Part shown: positions 44,580-54,017 of the stretch, piece after piece
How positions within the stretch are numbered: the first letter of the stretch is position 1
Layout: each line of letters opens with the position of its first letter
From: Geothrix limicola
Lineage (GTDB): Bacteria; Acidobacteriota; Holophagae; Holophagales; Holophagaceae
Assembly: GCF_030268085.1 (NCBI RefSeq)
Contig: NZ_BSDE01000001.1
Coordinates: 1,240,001 to 1,304,000, forward strand
DNA: 64,000 bases
Direction: 5' to 3'
The notes under the pieces: generated by a model
Database searches by the model: none
What the model saw: the letters and a program-made list of their open reading frames with translations, nothing else
Told to the model about the DNA's origin: nothing
Made by a program: the position numbers and the translations under genes

Positions 44580-47218
44580 GTGTTGGCTTCGGCCAGCAGC
44601 GCCTTCAGGGCCCGGTAGTCGGTCTTGCCGGTCCCGAGGGTCGGGATCTGATCGATTTTGCGCACCACCCGGATGTTGTGCAGGGACGACAGGCCCGCCG
44701 CCCGGATGACCGCGTTGGCCTCGTCCCGCGCGATGCCTGCCACCGAAAACAGGATCAGATCAGGGTTCAGTTCCTCCACCGAGGATTCGACCGCCAGCAG
44801 GGGTTCCGTTTCATCCTCGGCCTGGAAGCGGCGCGAAAGCGCCTCCTCGATGGCCGGGAGCGAGACCATTTCGCCTCCCAGTTTCACGAAGCGTTTGAGG
44901 CGGCCCGAGAACACCAGCACGCCGCGGTCCTGATAGACCAGGTCACCCGTGCGGTACCACTGGCGGCCTTCGAAGGTCTCGAAGGGCGAATCCACGTCGG
45001 CGTTCAGGTAGCCGGAGAACACGCTGGGACCGCGGACGAGCAGCATGCCCGGCTGACCGGGCTCGACACGGCGTCCCTTCTCCATATCCACGATGGCCCA
45101 CTCCACCGACAGCAGCGGCTTGCCGATGCTGCCCATGCGCGGGTCCTCCTCCCGATTCACTGACACCACCGGCGAACATTCGGTGATGCCGTAGCCCTCG
45201 AGCACGGTCGTCTTCGGCCAGCGCTTGGCCAGCGTGGCGTAGATCGGTTCGGGGCACTTCTCCGCCCCGGAGACAACGATGCGCAGGGATTCCAGATGGC
45301 GATCCTCGGCCTGGCGGAGGATGCCGCCGAGGAATGTGGGCGTGCCCACCAGCAGCGTCGCGTGGTACGCCTCGATGATGCGGGCCAGCATCCGGCCCTC
45401 GGTGGGGTTGGGATGGTAGACGACGCGCAGTCCCAGCAGCAGCGGCAGGATGGTGGTGGTGGTCAGGCCGAAGGCGTGGAAGGGCGGCAGGCAGCCCATG
45501 ACCCGCTCATCCTCCCGGAAATGCAGGGCCTGTGCGGCATCGCGGATGTTCGCCAGGATGTTCCCGTGGGTCAGGGGCACGGCCTTGGGATGACTTTCGC
45601 TGCCGCTGGTGAAGAGCACCGCGGCGGTCTCCTGCGGCTTCGCCTCCAGCAGCGTGGTCCAGTTGAAGCGGGCCCGGAAGGCGGCCTTCAGCTTCGTGGC
45701 GAGGCCAATGGTCTTGCCCACCTCGTCCAGCAGCAGCAGGCGCGGCTTCACGGCCGACAGGTCCACCCCCTGCGCATCGAGACGATTGATCAGCGTGGAG
45801 ACGGTGATGACGTGCTTGACGTCGAGAAGATCCAGGCCATATCCCATGCTGCGGGATCCGGCCGTCCAGTTCACCAGCACCGGCGTCTTGCCCGCGAAGA
45901 GCAGGGCCAGGTAGAGGATGCTCGCGCCGCCTGAGGCAGGCAGCATCAAGCCCACATGCGTCCCCTCCAGGTTCTCGAAGAGGGGCTTCAGCACCAGGAT
46001 GGCGGTGAGGACATCGCGGTAGGTCTTCACGCCGCCAGTTTGATCCGCCAAGGCCACGCGCCTCGGATCGCGCTTGGCCTGCTTCAGGAACACCTCGAGG
46101 ATCGTGTCGCCTTCGGGCATGTGGATGGGCAGGTCCGTGCGGGAATGGAACCAGGCGTGGGGCACGGCCTTCAGTTCGCCCTGGCGCAGGGACACGGCGG
46201 CTCCGGTGGCCGCCAACTGCAGGTCGGCTACGGTCTGCAGGGCCGCCGGATCGCTGCAGGAATAGCCGTAGGCCCGCTGGATCCAGAGTTCCAGCTCCCG
46301 CAGGTCCATGGCATCCAGGTTCAGATCCTTCACGAGGGCCTGGGTTTCCTGGATGTCCGTGCGTCCCGTCACCGCCTGCAGGTGGCGGCGCACTGCCTCG
46401 CGCACCTGGGGAGGCACCGTGCGCGGGTTGCCCTCCACCCGGGGCCGCGGGGGCTCAGGCAGCGTGCGCGGCGCGTGATCCTTCCATACCAGGTAGGGCA
46501 CGAAGGTGCGTGGGGTGGCCCCCTCGTTCAGCCGGGTTTCCAGGGCTTGGTTCAGGGCCTGACGCCCCTCGTCGAGAGGCAGATCAGGGACTTCCTCCAG
46601 GCTGAGCCGAACCTCCCGGCGGGGCATGAAGAAGCCCAGGTTGGCGGCGAGGTAGACGAAACTCTTGAGCAGCTCAAGACCCAGGGCAGGACGCCGTCCT
46701 GAGGCCGCGCTGAAGCGGCTCCCCCAGAGTCCGTGCAAGCGCACGAGCACCACCCGGGTGCCCGGCGCCTGCCGGAGGAGGGTCTCCACCACGCTGTTGT
46801 CGGAAAGGTCTTCCGTCTTCTGACGCGCCAGGCGCCCGCCGGGGAACAGGATCAGGTTCCGCCCCAGGACCAGGGATCTTGAAAGGGACATCAATTCCGC
46901 GTGCAGCGCCTCGCGGCAGCGATCGCCGCCATTCGGGGGATAACCCGCCGGATCCGGGAGGGATCTTGCGCCCATCAACCTCCCCAGCCACCGGAGGGGG
47001 GCCGGGGCCGCATGATCCCGCCCCGCTACGAGGAGCGGCGCGAAGCGGGGCCGCAGTTCGGACATCAACAGGAAGGGATCGACCAGCGAAGGATGGGTGG
47101 CCAGAAAGAGGATGCCGCCCCCGCCCTTGGAGGGGGATGGCTCCTTCCCTTCCCGGTGGATTCGGTACCGCAGCCGCAACAGCGGCCGACCCAGGGCTTG
47201 GATCAAGAGTGCAATCAT
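44576..47218 (-). CDS. PlsC acyltransferase, carrier-like domain and AMP-dependent acyl ligase fusion
   Basis: An 880-residue three-part protein. Part 1 (about 1-250) is a 1-acyl-glycerophosphate acyltransferase domain with HPSLVD (HX4D; His42, Asp47) and ILFPGGRL. Part 2 (about 270-345) resembles an acyl carrier protein, but the Ser that carries phosphopantetheine is Ala303 (NLDAMDL). Part 3 (about 370-875) is an acyl-activating domain with VLFTSGSESHPKAVPLTHGN, EGYGITECSPV and YRTGDLVYQDRG. It resembles Aas-type lysophospholipid acyltransferase/acyl-ACP synthetases but with a built-in carrier. The product would use activated fatty acids for phospholipid remodelling. Confidence 0.82.
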   Translation of the reverse strand: MIALLIQALGRPLLRLRYRIHREGKEPSPSKGGGGILFLATHPSLVDPFLLMSELRPRFAPLLVAGRDHAAPAPLRWLGRLMGARSLPDPAGYPPNGGDRCREALHAELMSLSRSLVLGRNLILFPGGRLARQKTEDLSDNSVVETLLRQAPGTRVVLVRLHGLWGSRFSAASGRRPALGLELLKSFVYLAANLGFFMPRREVRLSLEEVPDLPLDEGRQALNQALETRLNEGATPRTFVPYLVWKDHAPRTLPEPPRPRVEGNPRTVPPQVREAVRRHLQAVTGRTDIQETQALVKDLNLDAMDLRELELWIQRAYGYSCSDPAALQTVADLQLAATGAAVSLRQGELKAVPHAWFHSRTDLPIHMPEGDTILEVFLKQAKRDPRRVALADQTGGVKTYRDVLTAILVLKPLFENLEGTHVGLMLPASGGASILYLALLFAGKTPVLVNWTAGSRSMGYGLDLLDVKHVITVSTLINRLDAQGVDLSAVKPRLLLLDEVGKTIGLATKLKAAFRARFNWTTLLEAKPQETAAVLFTSGSESHPKAVPLTHGNILANIRDAAQALHFREDERVMGCLPPFHAFGLTTTTILPLLLGLRVVYHPNPTEGRMLARIIEAYHATLLVGTPTFLGGILRQAEDRHLESLRIVVSGAEKCPEPIYATLAKRWPKTTVLEGYGITECSPVVSVNREEDPRMGSIGKPLLSVEWAIVDMEKGRRVEPGQPGMLLVRGPSVFSGYLNADVDSPFETFEGRQWYRTGDLVYQDRGVLVFSGRLKRFVKLGGEMVSLPAIEEALSRRFQAEDETEPLLAVESSVEELNPDLILFSVAGIARDEANAVIRAAGLSSLHNIRVVRKIDQIPTLGTGKTDYRALKALLAEANT

Positions 47219-47353
47219 CGGATATCTGAACCTGCCAATCGGGATGACGGGAGAATCCTGGATTGTACCGGGAATCCTTGGTCGGCCCTAAACCGGCCCG
47301 GTCACATCTGCGAAGATGGTTAGGGACCCTGCCGGGTTCCCTCAGAGGATTCC

Positions 47354-48085
47354 ATGACTGACGCTCCGCTGATCCGGCTCACCGACATCACCAAGATCTA
47401 CCAGATGGGCGACATGGAAGTGCGGGCCCTGGACGGCGTGTCCATGGAGATCGCCCGCGGCGAATACGTGGCCATCATGGGCCCTTCGGGTTCGGGCAAG
47501 TCCACGATGATGAACGTCATCGGCTGCCTGGACACCCCCACCACGGGCACCTACGAGCTGAACGGCAAGCTGGCTTCGGCCATGACCGATGACAACCTCG
47601 CCCAGATCCGCAACGAGGAAATCGGCTTCGTCTTTCAGACCTTCAACCTGCTGGCGCGCACCACCTCGCTGCAGAACGTGGAGCTGCCCCTGATCTATGC
47701 CGGGAAGAGCCCTGCCGACCGCCATCAGATGGCCATGAAGGCCCTGGAGAACGTGGGCCTGGGCACCCGCAGCGACCACATGCCCAACCAGCTTTCCGGC
47801 GGCCAGCGGCAGCGCGTCGCCATCGCCCGTGCTCTGGTGAACGAGCCCTCCATCCTGCTCGCGGACGAACCCACGGGCGCCCTGGATTCCAAGACCAGCA
47901 TCGAGATCATGGCCCTCTTCGAGGAGCTGTACCAGAAGGGCAACACCATCATCCTCGTCACCCACGAAGAAGACATCGCCCGCCACGCCCACCGCATCGT
48001 GAAGCTGCGCGACGGCAAGATCATCCATGACGAGCCGAACACGCCCATCACCTCCGAAGAGCACATGGCCCACTTGAGTCTCTGA
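47354..48085 (+). CDS. ABC transporter ATPase, MacB/LolD type
   Basis: ATP-binding subunit of 243 residues. Walker A (GPSGSGKST), Q-loop ([10 protein letters not shown]), signature ([16 protein letters not shown]), Walker B plus catalytic Glu (ILLADEP) and H-loop (THEED) are complete. The [11 protein letters not shown] and QLRNEE-like region groups it with MacB and LolD ATPases. The cognate permease gene is missing from the neighbourhood, so the partner is unknown. AGAGG precedes the ATG. The 135-base region before it has no other gene; a weak interrupted hairpin near 47318-47341 is visible. Confidence 0.9.
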   Translation: MTDAPLIRLTDITKIYQMGDMEVRALDGVSMEIARGEYVAIMGPSGSGKSTMMNVIGCLDTPTTGTYELNGKLASAMTDDNLAQIRNEEIGFVFQTFNLLARTTSLQNVELPLIYAGKSPADRHQMAMKALENVGLGTRSDHMPNQLSGGQRQRVAIARALVNEPSILLADEPTGALDSKTSIEIMALFEELYQKGNTIILVTHEEDIARHAHRIVKLRDGKIIHDEPNTPITSEEHMAHLSL

Positions 48086-48140
48086 TCGGGTCGATGATCG
48101 AGATTTCGGATCTGGCCCTGACCTCCGGTAGACTCGAAGC

Positions 48141-48809
48141 ATGCAGAAGCTCGTCCAAGGCATTCATCACTTCCAGACCCAGATCTTCAGCTCCCATCAG
48201 GGACTCTTCGAGCGACTCGGCAAGGACCAGGCGCCCGAAACCCTGTTCATCACCTGCTCGGATTCGCGCATCAGCCCGAACCTGATCACGCAGACCCAGC
48301 CCGGCGAGCTCTTCATTCTGCGCAATGTCGGCAACCTGGTGCCGCCCTACGAAAGCATGGGCGGGATGGCCGCCGGCATCGAATTCGCCGTGGCCAGCCT
48401 GCAGGTGAAGGACATCATCGTCTGCGGCCATTCCAACTGCGGCGCCATGAAGGCCCTGCTGGAACCCGAGCAGCTCGGGGAACTGCCTGCCACCAAGGCC
48501 TGGCTGGCCCATGCCCGCACGACCGAACGGATCATGTGGGAAAGCTACGGCCACCTGAAGGATCACGAGCTGCTGCACGCCACCGTCGAAGAGAACGTCC
48601 TCGTCCAGCTCGAAAACCTGCGCAGCCACCCGGCCGTGGCCAAGGCCATGTCGAACGGCATGCTGCACCTGCACGCCTGGGTCTACAAGATCGAGACCGG
48701 TGAGGTGTTCGCCTTCGATCCGGGCCGAGGCCAGTACACCTCCGTCACGGGCAAGGACGGGTTGGCCCCGCTGAACGCGGAGCACCGCGCCACGGACCTC
48801 TCCATCTAG
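48141..48809 (+). CDS. Beta-class carbonic anhydrase
   Basis: Zinc enzyme (222 residues) interconverting CO2 and bicarbonate in the cytoplasm. The zinc ligands appear as Cys in CSDSR, His in VCGHSNCG and Cys in the same motif, with Asp and Arg of CSDSR forming the catalytic dyad. GELFILRNVGNLVPP and GMAAGIEFAVASL are family stretches. It is convergent with era; the stops overlap by four bases. Confidence 0.95.
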   Translation: MQKLVQGIHHFQTQIFSSHQGLFERLGKDQAPETLFITCSDSRISPNLITQTQPGELFILRNVGNLVPPYESMGGMAAGIEFAVASLQVKDIIVCGHSNCGAMKALLEPEQLGELPATKAWLAHARTTERIMWESYGHLKDHELLHATVEENVLVQLENLRSHPAVAKAMSNGMLHLHAWVYKIETGEVFAFDPGRGQYTSVTGKDGLAPLNAEHRATDLSI

Positions 48810-49720
48810 ATCGACAACCGGTCCAGCCGCTCAGGCCGGTCCCGCCAGCCTTCGTCCACCTTCACGAACAGTTCGAGCCGCACGGGACGCTGGAGCAGCT
48901 TCTTCAGTTCGCGCTGGGCGCTCTGGCGGATGTCCTTGATCATCTCGCCGCCGCTGCCGAGCAGGATCTTGCGGTGGCCATCACGGTCCACCAGGATCTG
49001 CGCTGCGATGAAGACGCCTTCGGGGCCCAGGTCCTCGGGATAGTCGGCGTGACCGGGCTCCAGCCACTGCTCGATGAGCACGGCGATGCCGTGGGGCACT
49101 TCCTCCCGCGTCTTGCGGAGCACCTTCTCGCGGATGAATTCCGAGGCGAGGGACCGCTCGGTCTGGTCCGTGAAGACCTCCTCGTCGTGGAGCCAGCCGG
49201 GCTGGGTGGCGTCGCGCTCCAGAATCGTCCAGAGCGGATCCAGGTTCAGGCCCATCTTGGCGCCGATGGGGACGATCTCCTTGAAGGGGAGCAGATCCTT
49301 GTAGGTGGCGATCTTTTCCAGCAGGCGGCCCTTCGAGAGCAGGTCGATCTTGTTCAGCAGCAGGTAGGTGGGCCGGCCCAGCTTGCGCAGGCGCTTGGCC
49401 AGGGCGTGTTCGCCGGTGCCCAGGTAGTCGTCGGCGTCCACCACCCACAGCAGCAGATCAGCCTCTTCGAGGGCCTGCTCCACGTGGGCCATCATGCGCT
49501 CGTTGAGGGCGTGCTTGGGCAGGTGGATGCCCGGCGTATCGAGGAAGGCCAGCTGCACATCGCCGCGATCCACCACGCCCAGCACGCGGGTGCGCGTGGT
49601 CTGGGGGATCTGGCTGGTGGCCGCGAGCTTCTGCCCCAGCAGGGCGTTCAGCAGGGTTGACTTGCCGGCGTTGGGAAGGCCGATGATGGCGAGGGTGGCG
49701 TGGCGGCGGGTGTCGCTCAT
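48806..49720 (-). CDS. era: Ribosome biogenesis GTPase Era
   Basis: Essential GTPase for 16S rRNA maturation and 30S assembly, 304 residues. The G domain has GLPNAGKST (G1), DTPGIHLPKH (G3) and NKIDLL (G4), and the C-terminal KH domain contains ILVDRDGHRKILLGSGGEMIKDI. It is 27 bases after the lpxA stop on the same strand, in a fabZ-lpxA-era order. Confidence 0.95.
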   Translation of the reverse strand: MSDTRRHATLAIIGLPNAGKSTLLNALLGQKLAATSQIPQTTRTRVLGVVDRGDVQLAFLDTPGIHLPKHALNERMMAHVEQALEEADLLLWVVDADDYLGTGEHALAKRLRKLGRPTYLLLNKIDLLSKGRLLEKIATYKDLLPFKEIVPIGAKMGLNLDPLWTILERDATQPGWLHDEEVFTDQTERSLASEFIREKVLRKTREEVPHGIAVLIEQWLEPGHADYPEDLGPEGVFIAAQILVDRDGHRKILLGSGGEMIKDIRQSAQRELKKLLQRPVRLELFVKVDEGWRDRPERLDRLSI

Positions 49721-49747
49721 GAGAGGTCGCCCATTCCAGGCCAGGCC

Positions 49748-50533
49748 CTAACCACGGTGCACGCCCCGCTTCGCTTCGCGGATGAACTTCAGGAGGTAGG
49801 CCACCTCGGCGATGTGCCCCAGTTCGGCCTCAACCTGGGTCATGGCCGCGTCCCGCAGCAGGCCCGCGTGGAAGAGCAGCCGATGGGCCTTCTTCAGCCC
49901 TTCGATCACTTCCTCGGAGAAGCCCTTTCGCTGGAGCCCGATGTTGTTCACGCCGTAGCTCTTCGTGTCCCGGGCGCCCACGGTCTTCATGAAGGGCAGC
50001 ACGTCCTGGGTGGCCACGGTGAAGCCGCCCATGAAGGCGTGATCGCCCACGCGGCAGAACTGGTGGACGGCCGAGAAGGCGCCGATGTTGCAGCCGCTTC
50101 CCACCTCGACGTGGCCCGCCAGGGTCGCCGAATTGGCGAAGATGTTCTTGTTGCCCACGTGGCAGTCGTGGGCGACGTGCGAGCCGGTCATGAGGAAGTT
50201 GTCGTCGCCGACGGTCGTCAGGCCACCGCCGCCCTCGGTGCCGCGATGGAGGGTGCAGCCCTCGCGAAACACGTTGCGGTTCCCCACCTGAAGGCGGGTG
50301 GGCGCGCCCTTGAACTTGAGGTCCTGGGGGCCCATGCCCAGGGTGGCGTGGGGATAGATGTCGTTGTCCTCGCCCAGCTCGGTGTGGGGGCCGATGACCA
50401 CGTGGCTCCGCAGCAGGGTGCGAGCGCCGATGACGGCATTGCCTTCGATGACACAGAAGGGGCCCACCACCACGCCTTCGCCCAGGCGGGCTTCGGGACT
50501 GATGACGCTGCTCGGATGGATCTGCGCGCTCAT
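49748..50533 (-). CDS. lpxA: UDP-N-acetylglucosamine acyltransferase LpxA
   Basis: First enzyme of lipid A synthesis, 261 residues, trimeric left-handed beta-helix. Hexapeptide repeats run through the first 190 residues, with TLAGHVEVG and SAVHQFCRVG carrying the active-site His region. It starts within the fabZ stop (ATGA). With fabZ it shows that the outer membrane contains lipid A. Confidence 0.95.
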   Translation of the reverse strand: MSAQIHPSSVISPEARLGEGVVVGPFCVIEGNAVIGARTLLRSHVVIGPHTELGEDNDIYPHATLGMGPQDLKFKGAPTRLQVGNRNVFREGCTLHRGTEGGGGLTTVGDDNFLMTGSHVAHDCHVGNKNIFANSATLAGHVEVGSGCNIGAFSAVHQFCRVGDHAFMGGFTVATQDVLPFMKTVGARDTKSYGVNNIGLQRKGFSEEVIEGLKKAHRLLFHAGLLRDAAMTQVEAELGHIAEVAYLLKFIREAKRGVHRG

Positions 50534-51000
50534 TTTCCTTCTCCCTCCGCCAGGTCCATCAGCATGGACATGAATTCCGCCTCGGCGACCTTCTGACCGC
50601 CCACGAAGGCCTCGCCCCGCATCTTGCAGATGCGGCCTTTGAACTGGATGACCTTCACTTCCATGATCAGCTGATCGCCCGGCATCACGGGCTTGCGGAA
50701 CTTCACGGCATCGATGCCCATGAAATAGATCACCTTGCGGGCGCGGTCCTCATACTCCTGCATGAGCAGGCAGCCGCCGGTCTGGGCCATGGCCTCCACG
50801 ATGTAGACGCCCGGAAACACGGGTCGGCTGGGGAAATGGCCCTGGAAGATCGCCTCGTTGAAGCTGATGTTCTTCAGCCCCCGCACCCATTCCTTCGGCT
50901 CATAGTCGAGGATCCGATCCACCAGCAAAATGGGATAGCGGTGGGGCAGCAGGTCCATGATCCCCTGCAGATCGATCGTGCGTGGTTCCCGTTCAGACAT
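50530..51000 (-). CDS. fabZ: 3-Hydroxyacyl-ACP dehydratase FabZ
   Basis: Hot-dog fold dehydratase (156 residues) for fatty acid elongation. The catalytic His is in LLPHRYPILLVD and the Glu in PGVYIVEAMAQTGG. Family stretches such as FPSRPVFPG and KFRKPVMPGDQL are present. The ATG at 51000 has GGAG five bases upstream, preferred over the GTG at 51006. Coupled to lpxA. Confidence 0.95.
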   Translation of the reverse strand: MSEREPRTIDLQGIMDLLPHRYPILLVDRILDYEPKEWVRGLKNISFNEAIFQGHFPSRPVFPGVYIVEAMAQTGGCLLMQEYEDRARKVIYFMGIDAVKFRKPVMPGDQLIMEVKVIQFKGRICKMRGEAFVGGQKVAEAEFMSMLMDLAEGEGK

Positions 51001-51049
51001 GGACACTCCAATCCTCTAGCCTAACGTCTTCAGGTCCGGGCCTCCAGTC

Positions 51050-52762
51050 TCAGGAGCGGAGCGCCGTCCGTTCGAAGACCTTGGCTTCGATGAAGAGGTC
51101 CAGCAGGGGCCGGTCCAGGGCCCCGTCCCGGGCCTCCTCCTCCAGGATGGCCAGGCTCCGCTCCAGGGGCACGGCCCCCTTGTAGGGCCGATCCCGGGCC
51201 GTCAGGGCGTCGAACACGTCGGAGATGGCCATGGCCTTGCTCTGGACGGGAATTTCGAGGGCCCCCAGGCGGCGCGGATAGCCCTGGCCGCTGAGTCGTT
51301 CGTGGTGGGCATAGGCGATGTCGGGGATGCCCGCCAGGTCCCGGGTCCAGGGGATGCGCTCGAGGAACCGGAAGGTGTGCGTCACGTGACTTTCGATCTC
51401 CAGGCGCTCGCCCTCCGACAGGCTGCCCTTGCGGATCCTCAAACAGGCCAGGGAGTCGGGCTCCACCACCTCGCGTCGCTCGCCGCTCCAGTGCGAGAAG
51501 GTGAGGTTTTCCAGAAGGCCCAGCCCATCGGCCACGGCCTGGGGCAGTACCGTGGGTTCGTTGCTCTGGCGGACCAGGTGGATGAGCCGTTCCGTTTCCT
51601 GCTGGCGATCCCGGATCACCTGCTCCCAGCGGGATCCTTCGAAGGCTTCGCCTCCCCGCCAGGCGCGGGACAGCAATTCCAGGGCTTCCTCCAGCTCCCG
51701 TTGGCGGAGCCGCTGCAAGATGATCTCCAGCTGGCTGGGATCCAGCTTCTTGGCCTTCACCAGCACCTGTTCGCGCACGCCCACCTTGCCGAAATCGTGC
51801 AGCAGGCTCGCGTAGCGGATCTCACGCAGCTGGCGCTCCGTGAAGAGCAGGTCGCCGTAGGTGCCGTTGGGCGTGGCGTTCACCGCCTCCGCCAGCCCCA
51901 CCGTCAAATCGGCCACCCGGCCCGAATGGCCACTGGTGACGGGATCCCGGGCCTCAATGGCCGTTACAGAAGCCGCCACGAAGCCCTCGAAGAGCTGTTC
52001 GATTTCCAGGCGGAGCTGCGCGTTCTTCACGGCCACCGCGGCCTGCCCCGCGAGGCTCTGAGCCAGGCCCTGGTCCGCCGCCGAGAAGACCCCGGCCCCG
52101 CCGGTGTCTCCATCCAGGCGGTTGAGCAGTTGCAGGATGCCCAGCACCTGGCCCTCCGTATCCTGCATGGGCACCACCAGCACCGAGGCCGTGCGGTAGC
52201 CCGCCTGCCGATCGTAGCTGTCGTTGAAGCGGTAGGGCGCCTCCTCGGGGATCCGGTAGACGTCCTGGATGTTGAGGCTCTGGCCCGTCAGCGCCACGAA
52301 GCCCGCCAGGGTCTGGTGGGAGACCGGCATGACGATGCGGTGGAAGGGCAGCTTCACCTTGGCGTTCTGCGTGTGGGCGAAGAGCAGCTCCCGGCGGTCG
52401 TCCTCGCCGTTCAGCAGGTAGATCGAGCCCGCCTCGGCCTTGAGCAGCTCCCGGGCCTTGGTGAGTATCAGGTCCAGCAGGCGATCCAGGTTCTGCTCCG
52501 ACGCCAGAGCCCGGCCCACCTCGTGAAGCCGCTCCATGGACTGCCGGTCCTTCGAACGCTCCCATCCCGCCTTCATCAGGGCCAGGGCCGCGTCCGCGCC
52601 GGGCCAGATGCCGCAGGTGGCGAACAAGCCCTCCCCGGGCGACCCGACCACGACGTCCGCCGGGCCCTCGTCGACGAAATCCAGGGCTCGCCGCATCTCG
52701 CCGGCAACGCGATCCTGGAGGGTGCTACGGTGCTGTGGGGGGATGGCGACGGTGAATCGCAA
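51050..52762 (-). CDS. GAF plus HD-GYP protein with a large insertion
   Basis: Predicted cytoplasmic signalling protein of 570 residues. A GAF domain (about 90-250) is followed by an HD-GYP phosphodiesterase-type domain (about 265-560) that would cleave cyclic di-GMP. Its motifs are SGHSGRVADL, LLHDFGKVG and HHERLSGQGYPRRL, the last being the GYP motif. Roughly 110 extra residues lie between HDxGK and GYP compared with ordinary HD-GYP domains, including a Glu-rich helical part. The start is 28 bases from the divergent methyltransferase start. Confidence 0.85.
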   Translation of the reverse strand: MRFTVAIPPQHRSTLQDRVAGEMRRALDFVDEGPADVVVGSPGEGLFATCGIWPGADAALALMKAGWERSKDRQSMERLHEVGRALASEQNLDRLLDLILTKARELLKAEAGSIYLLNGEDDRRELLFAHTQNAKVKLPFHRIVMPVSHQTLAGFVALTGQSLNIQDVYRIPEEAPYRFNDSYDRQAGYRTASVLVVPMQDTEGQVLGILQLLNRLDGDTGGAGVFSAADQGLAQSLAGQAAVAVKNAQLRLEIEQLFEGFVAASVTAIEARDPVTSGHSGRVADLTVGLAEAVNATPNGTYGDLLFTERQLREIRYASLLHDFGKVGVREQVLVKAKKLDPSQLEIILQRLRQRELEEALELLSRAWRGGEAFEGSRWEQVIRDRQQETERLIHLVRQSNEPTVLPQAVADGLGLLENLTFSHWSGERREVVEPDSLACLRIRKGSLSEGERLEIESHVTHTFRFLERIPWTRDLAGIPDIAYAHHERLSGQGYPRRLGALEIPVQSKAMAISDVFDALTARDRPYKGAVPLERSLAILEEEARDGALDRPLLDLFIEAKVFERTALRS

Positions 52763-52790
52763 GACAGAATCAAGCTCCAGGAATCCAAAG

Positions 52791-54017
52791 GTGAAGCCAG
52801 CTTATCGGAATTCCCCGAACCGGACTGAAGGCTGGAAGGGCCCCATCGAGCGCCTCGCCTGGGGCGGCAAGGGCGTGGGCCGCTCCGAGGACGGCCGCCT
52901 GCTGCTGCTGGAAGCGCCCCTCGCCCTGTTCCCCGGCGAAGTCGTCGAGGCCCAGGTGATCTGGAAGCCCCGCCATGGCGAAGGCCGCGTCACCCGCTGG
53001 GTCACGCGCGATCCGCGCCGGACGCAGGCCGCCTGCCCCGTCGCCGAAGTCTGCGGCGGCTGCGAACTCTGGGAGGCGGGCCGCCATGCGGCCGAGCTCA
53101 AGCACCATATGGTCACGGACCTGCTGCGCCGCCAGCTCGGTGAAGACCAGCCCTGGACCTGGCATCCGGCTCCCGACTCGGCCCGCCGCCACCGCATCCA
53201 ACTGCATTGGGACGGCGCGGCCCTGGGCTACTTCCGCCGCCACAGCCACGCCCTCGTGCCCGTCACGGCCTGTCCCGCCGCCGCCGATCCCCTCTCTGCC
53301 GCCATCCCGCGCCTGCAGGCGGCGCTGGAAGGCCGCGCGGTGCCGGCGCGCCCGGGCCGCTGGGAACTCTGCACCAGCACGCCCGCCGACACGGTCTGGG
53401 CCACGGATGAGCGGGGACGCACATGGATCCTCGAGCCCGACGGCTGGCACCGCAATGAAGAACCCATCCGGCACCGCCTCGGCGAAGCCACCCTTCGCCA
53501 CGAGCCCGGCGCCTTCTTCCAGGTGAGCCCCGCCTGGGCCGCCGAGGCCTTCGGCGGACTCCTAGCCACATGGGATGTGAAGGGGCACACGCTCTACGAC
53601 CTCTACGGCGGCGTGGGCCTGTTCTCCGCCATGCTCGGCGGGCGCTTCCAGCACCGCGTCCTCGTGGAATCCGGCGAAACGGCCGTGGCCTGGGCCCGGC
53701 GCAACCTCGAGGCCGCGGGGCTTCCTGCGGAATGCGTAGTGGCCGATGTGGCGGCCTGGGTGCCCGAAGGCCTGGGCGAGCCCGCCGACGTCATCCTGCT
53801 GGACCCGCCCCGCGCGGGCCTGGAAGCCACTCTCTGCGACCGCCTCGCGACCGCCAAGGCCAATACCCTCGTGCTCGTGGGCTGCGACGGCGCCGCCTTC
53901 TGCCGCGACGTGAAGCGCCTGGGCGCCGCATGGCAACTCGACCAGCTGGCGGTGCTCGACCTCTTCCCCCTCACGAGCCATGTGGAATGCGTGGCCCTGA
54001 TGACGAGGCGCGCATGA
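52791..54017 (+). CDS. 23S rRNA (uracil-C5)-methyltransferase, RlmD/RumA family
   Basis: SAM-dependent RNA methyltransferase of 408 residues. A [4Fe-4S] cluster is suggested by CPVAEVCGGC and a later Cys. The Rossmann part has LYDLYGGVGLFSAML and DPPRAGLEATL, and the catalytic Cys is in HVECVAL near the end. Members methylate U1939 or U747 of 23S rRNA or U54 of tRNA; which one applies is uncertain. I chose the GTG at 52791 with AGGA upstream. The 3' end overlaps speD (ATGA). Confidence 0.88.
   Translation: MKPAYRNSPNRTEGWKGPIERLAWGGKGVGRSEDGRLLLLEAPLALFPGEVVEAQVIWKPRHGEGRVTRWVTRDPRRTQAACPVAEVCGGCELWEAGRHAAELKHHMVTDLLRRQLGEDQPWTWHPAPDSARRHRIQLHWDGAALGYFRRHSHALVPVTACPAAADPLSAAIPRLQAALEGRAVPARPGRWELCTSTPADTVWATDERGRTWILEPDGWHRNEEPIRHRLGEATLRHEPGAFFQVSPAWAAEAFGGLLATWDVKGHTLYDLYGGVGLFSAMLGGRFQHRVLVESGETAVAWARRNLEAAGLPAECVVADVAAWVPEGLGEPADVILLDPPRAGLEATLCDRLATAKANTLVLVGCDGAAFCRDVKRLGAAWQLDQLAVLDLFPLTSHVECVALMTRRA

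Noticed and set aside
47318-47341. A hairpin before the ABC ATPase gene as an attenuator or riboswitch
   Set aside because: The stem has a bulge and is short, and nothing else supports a regulatory leader.
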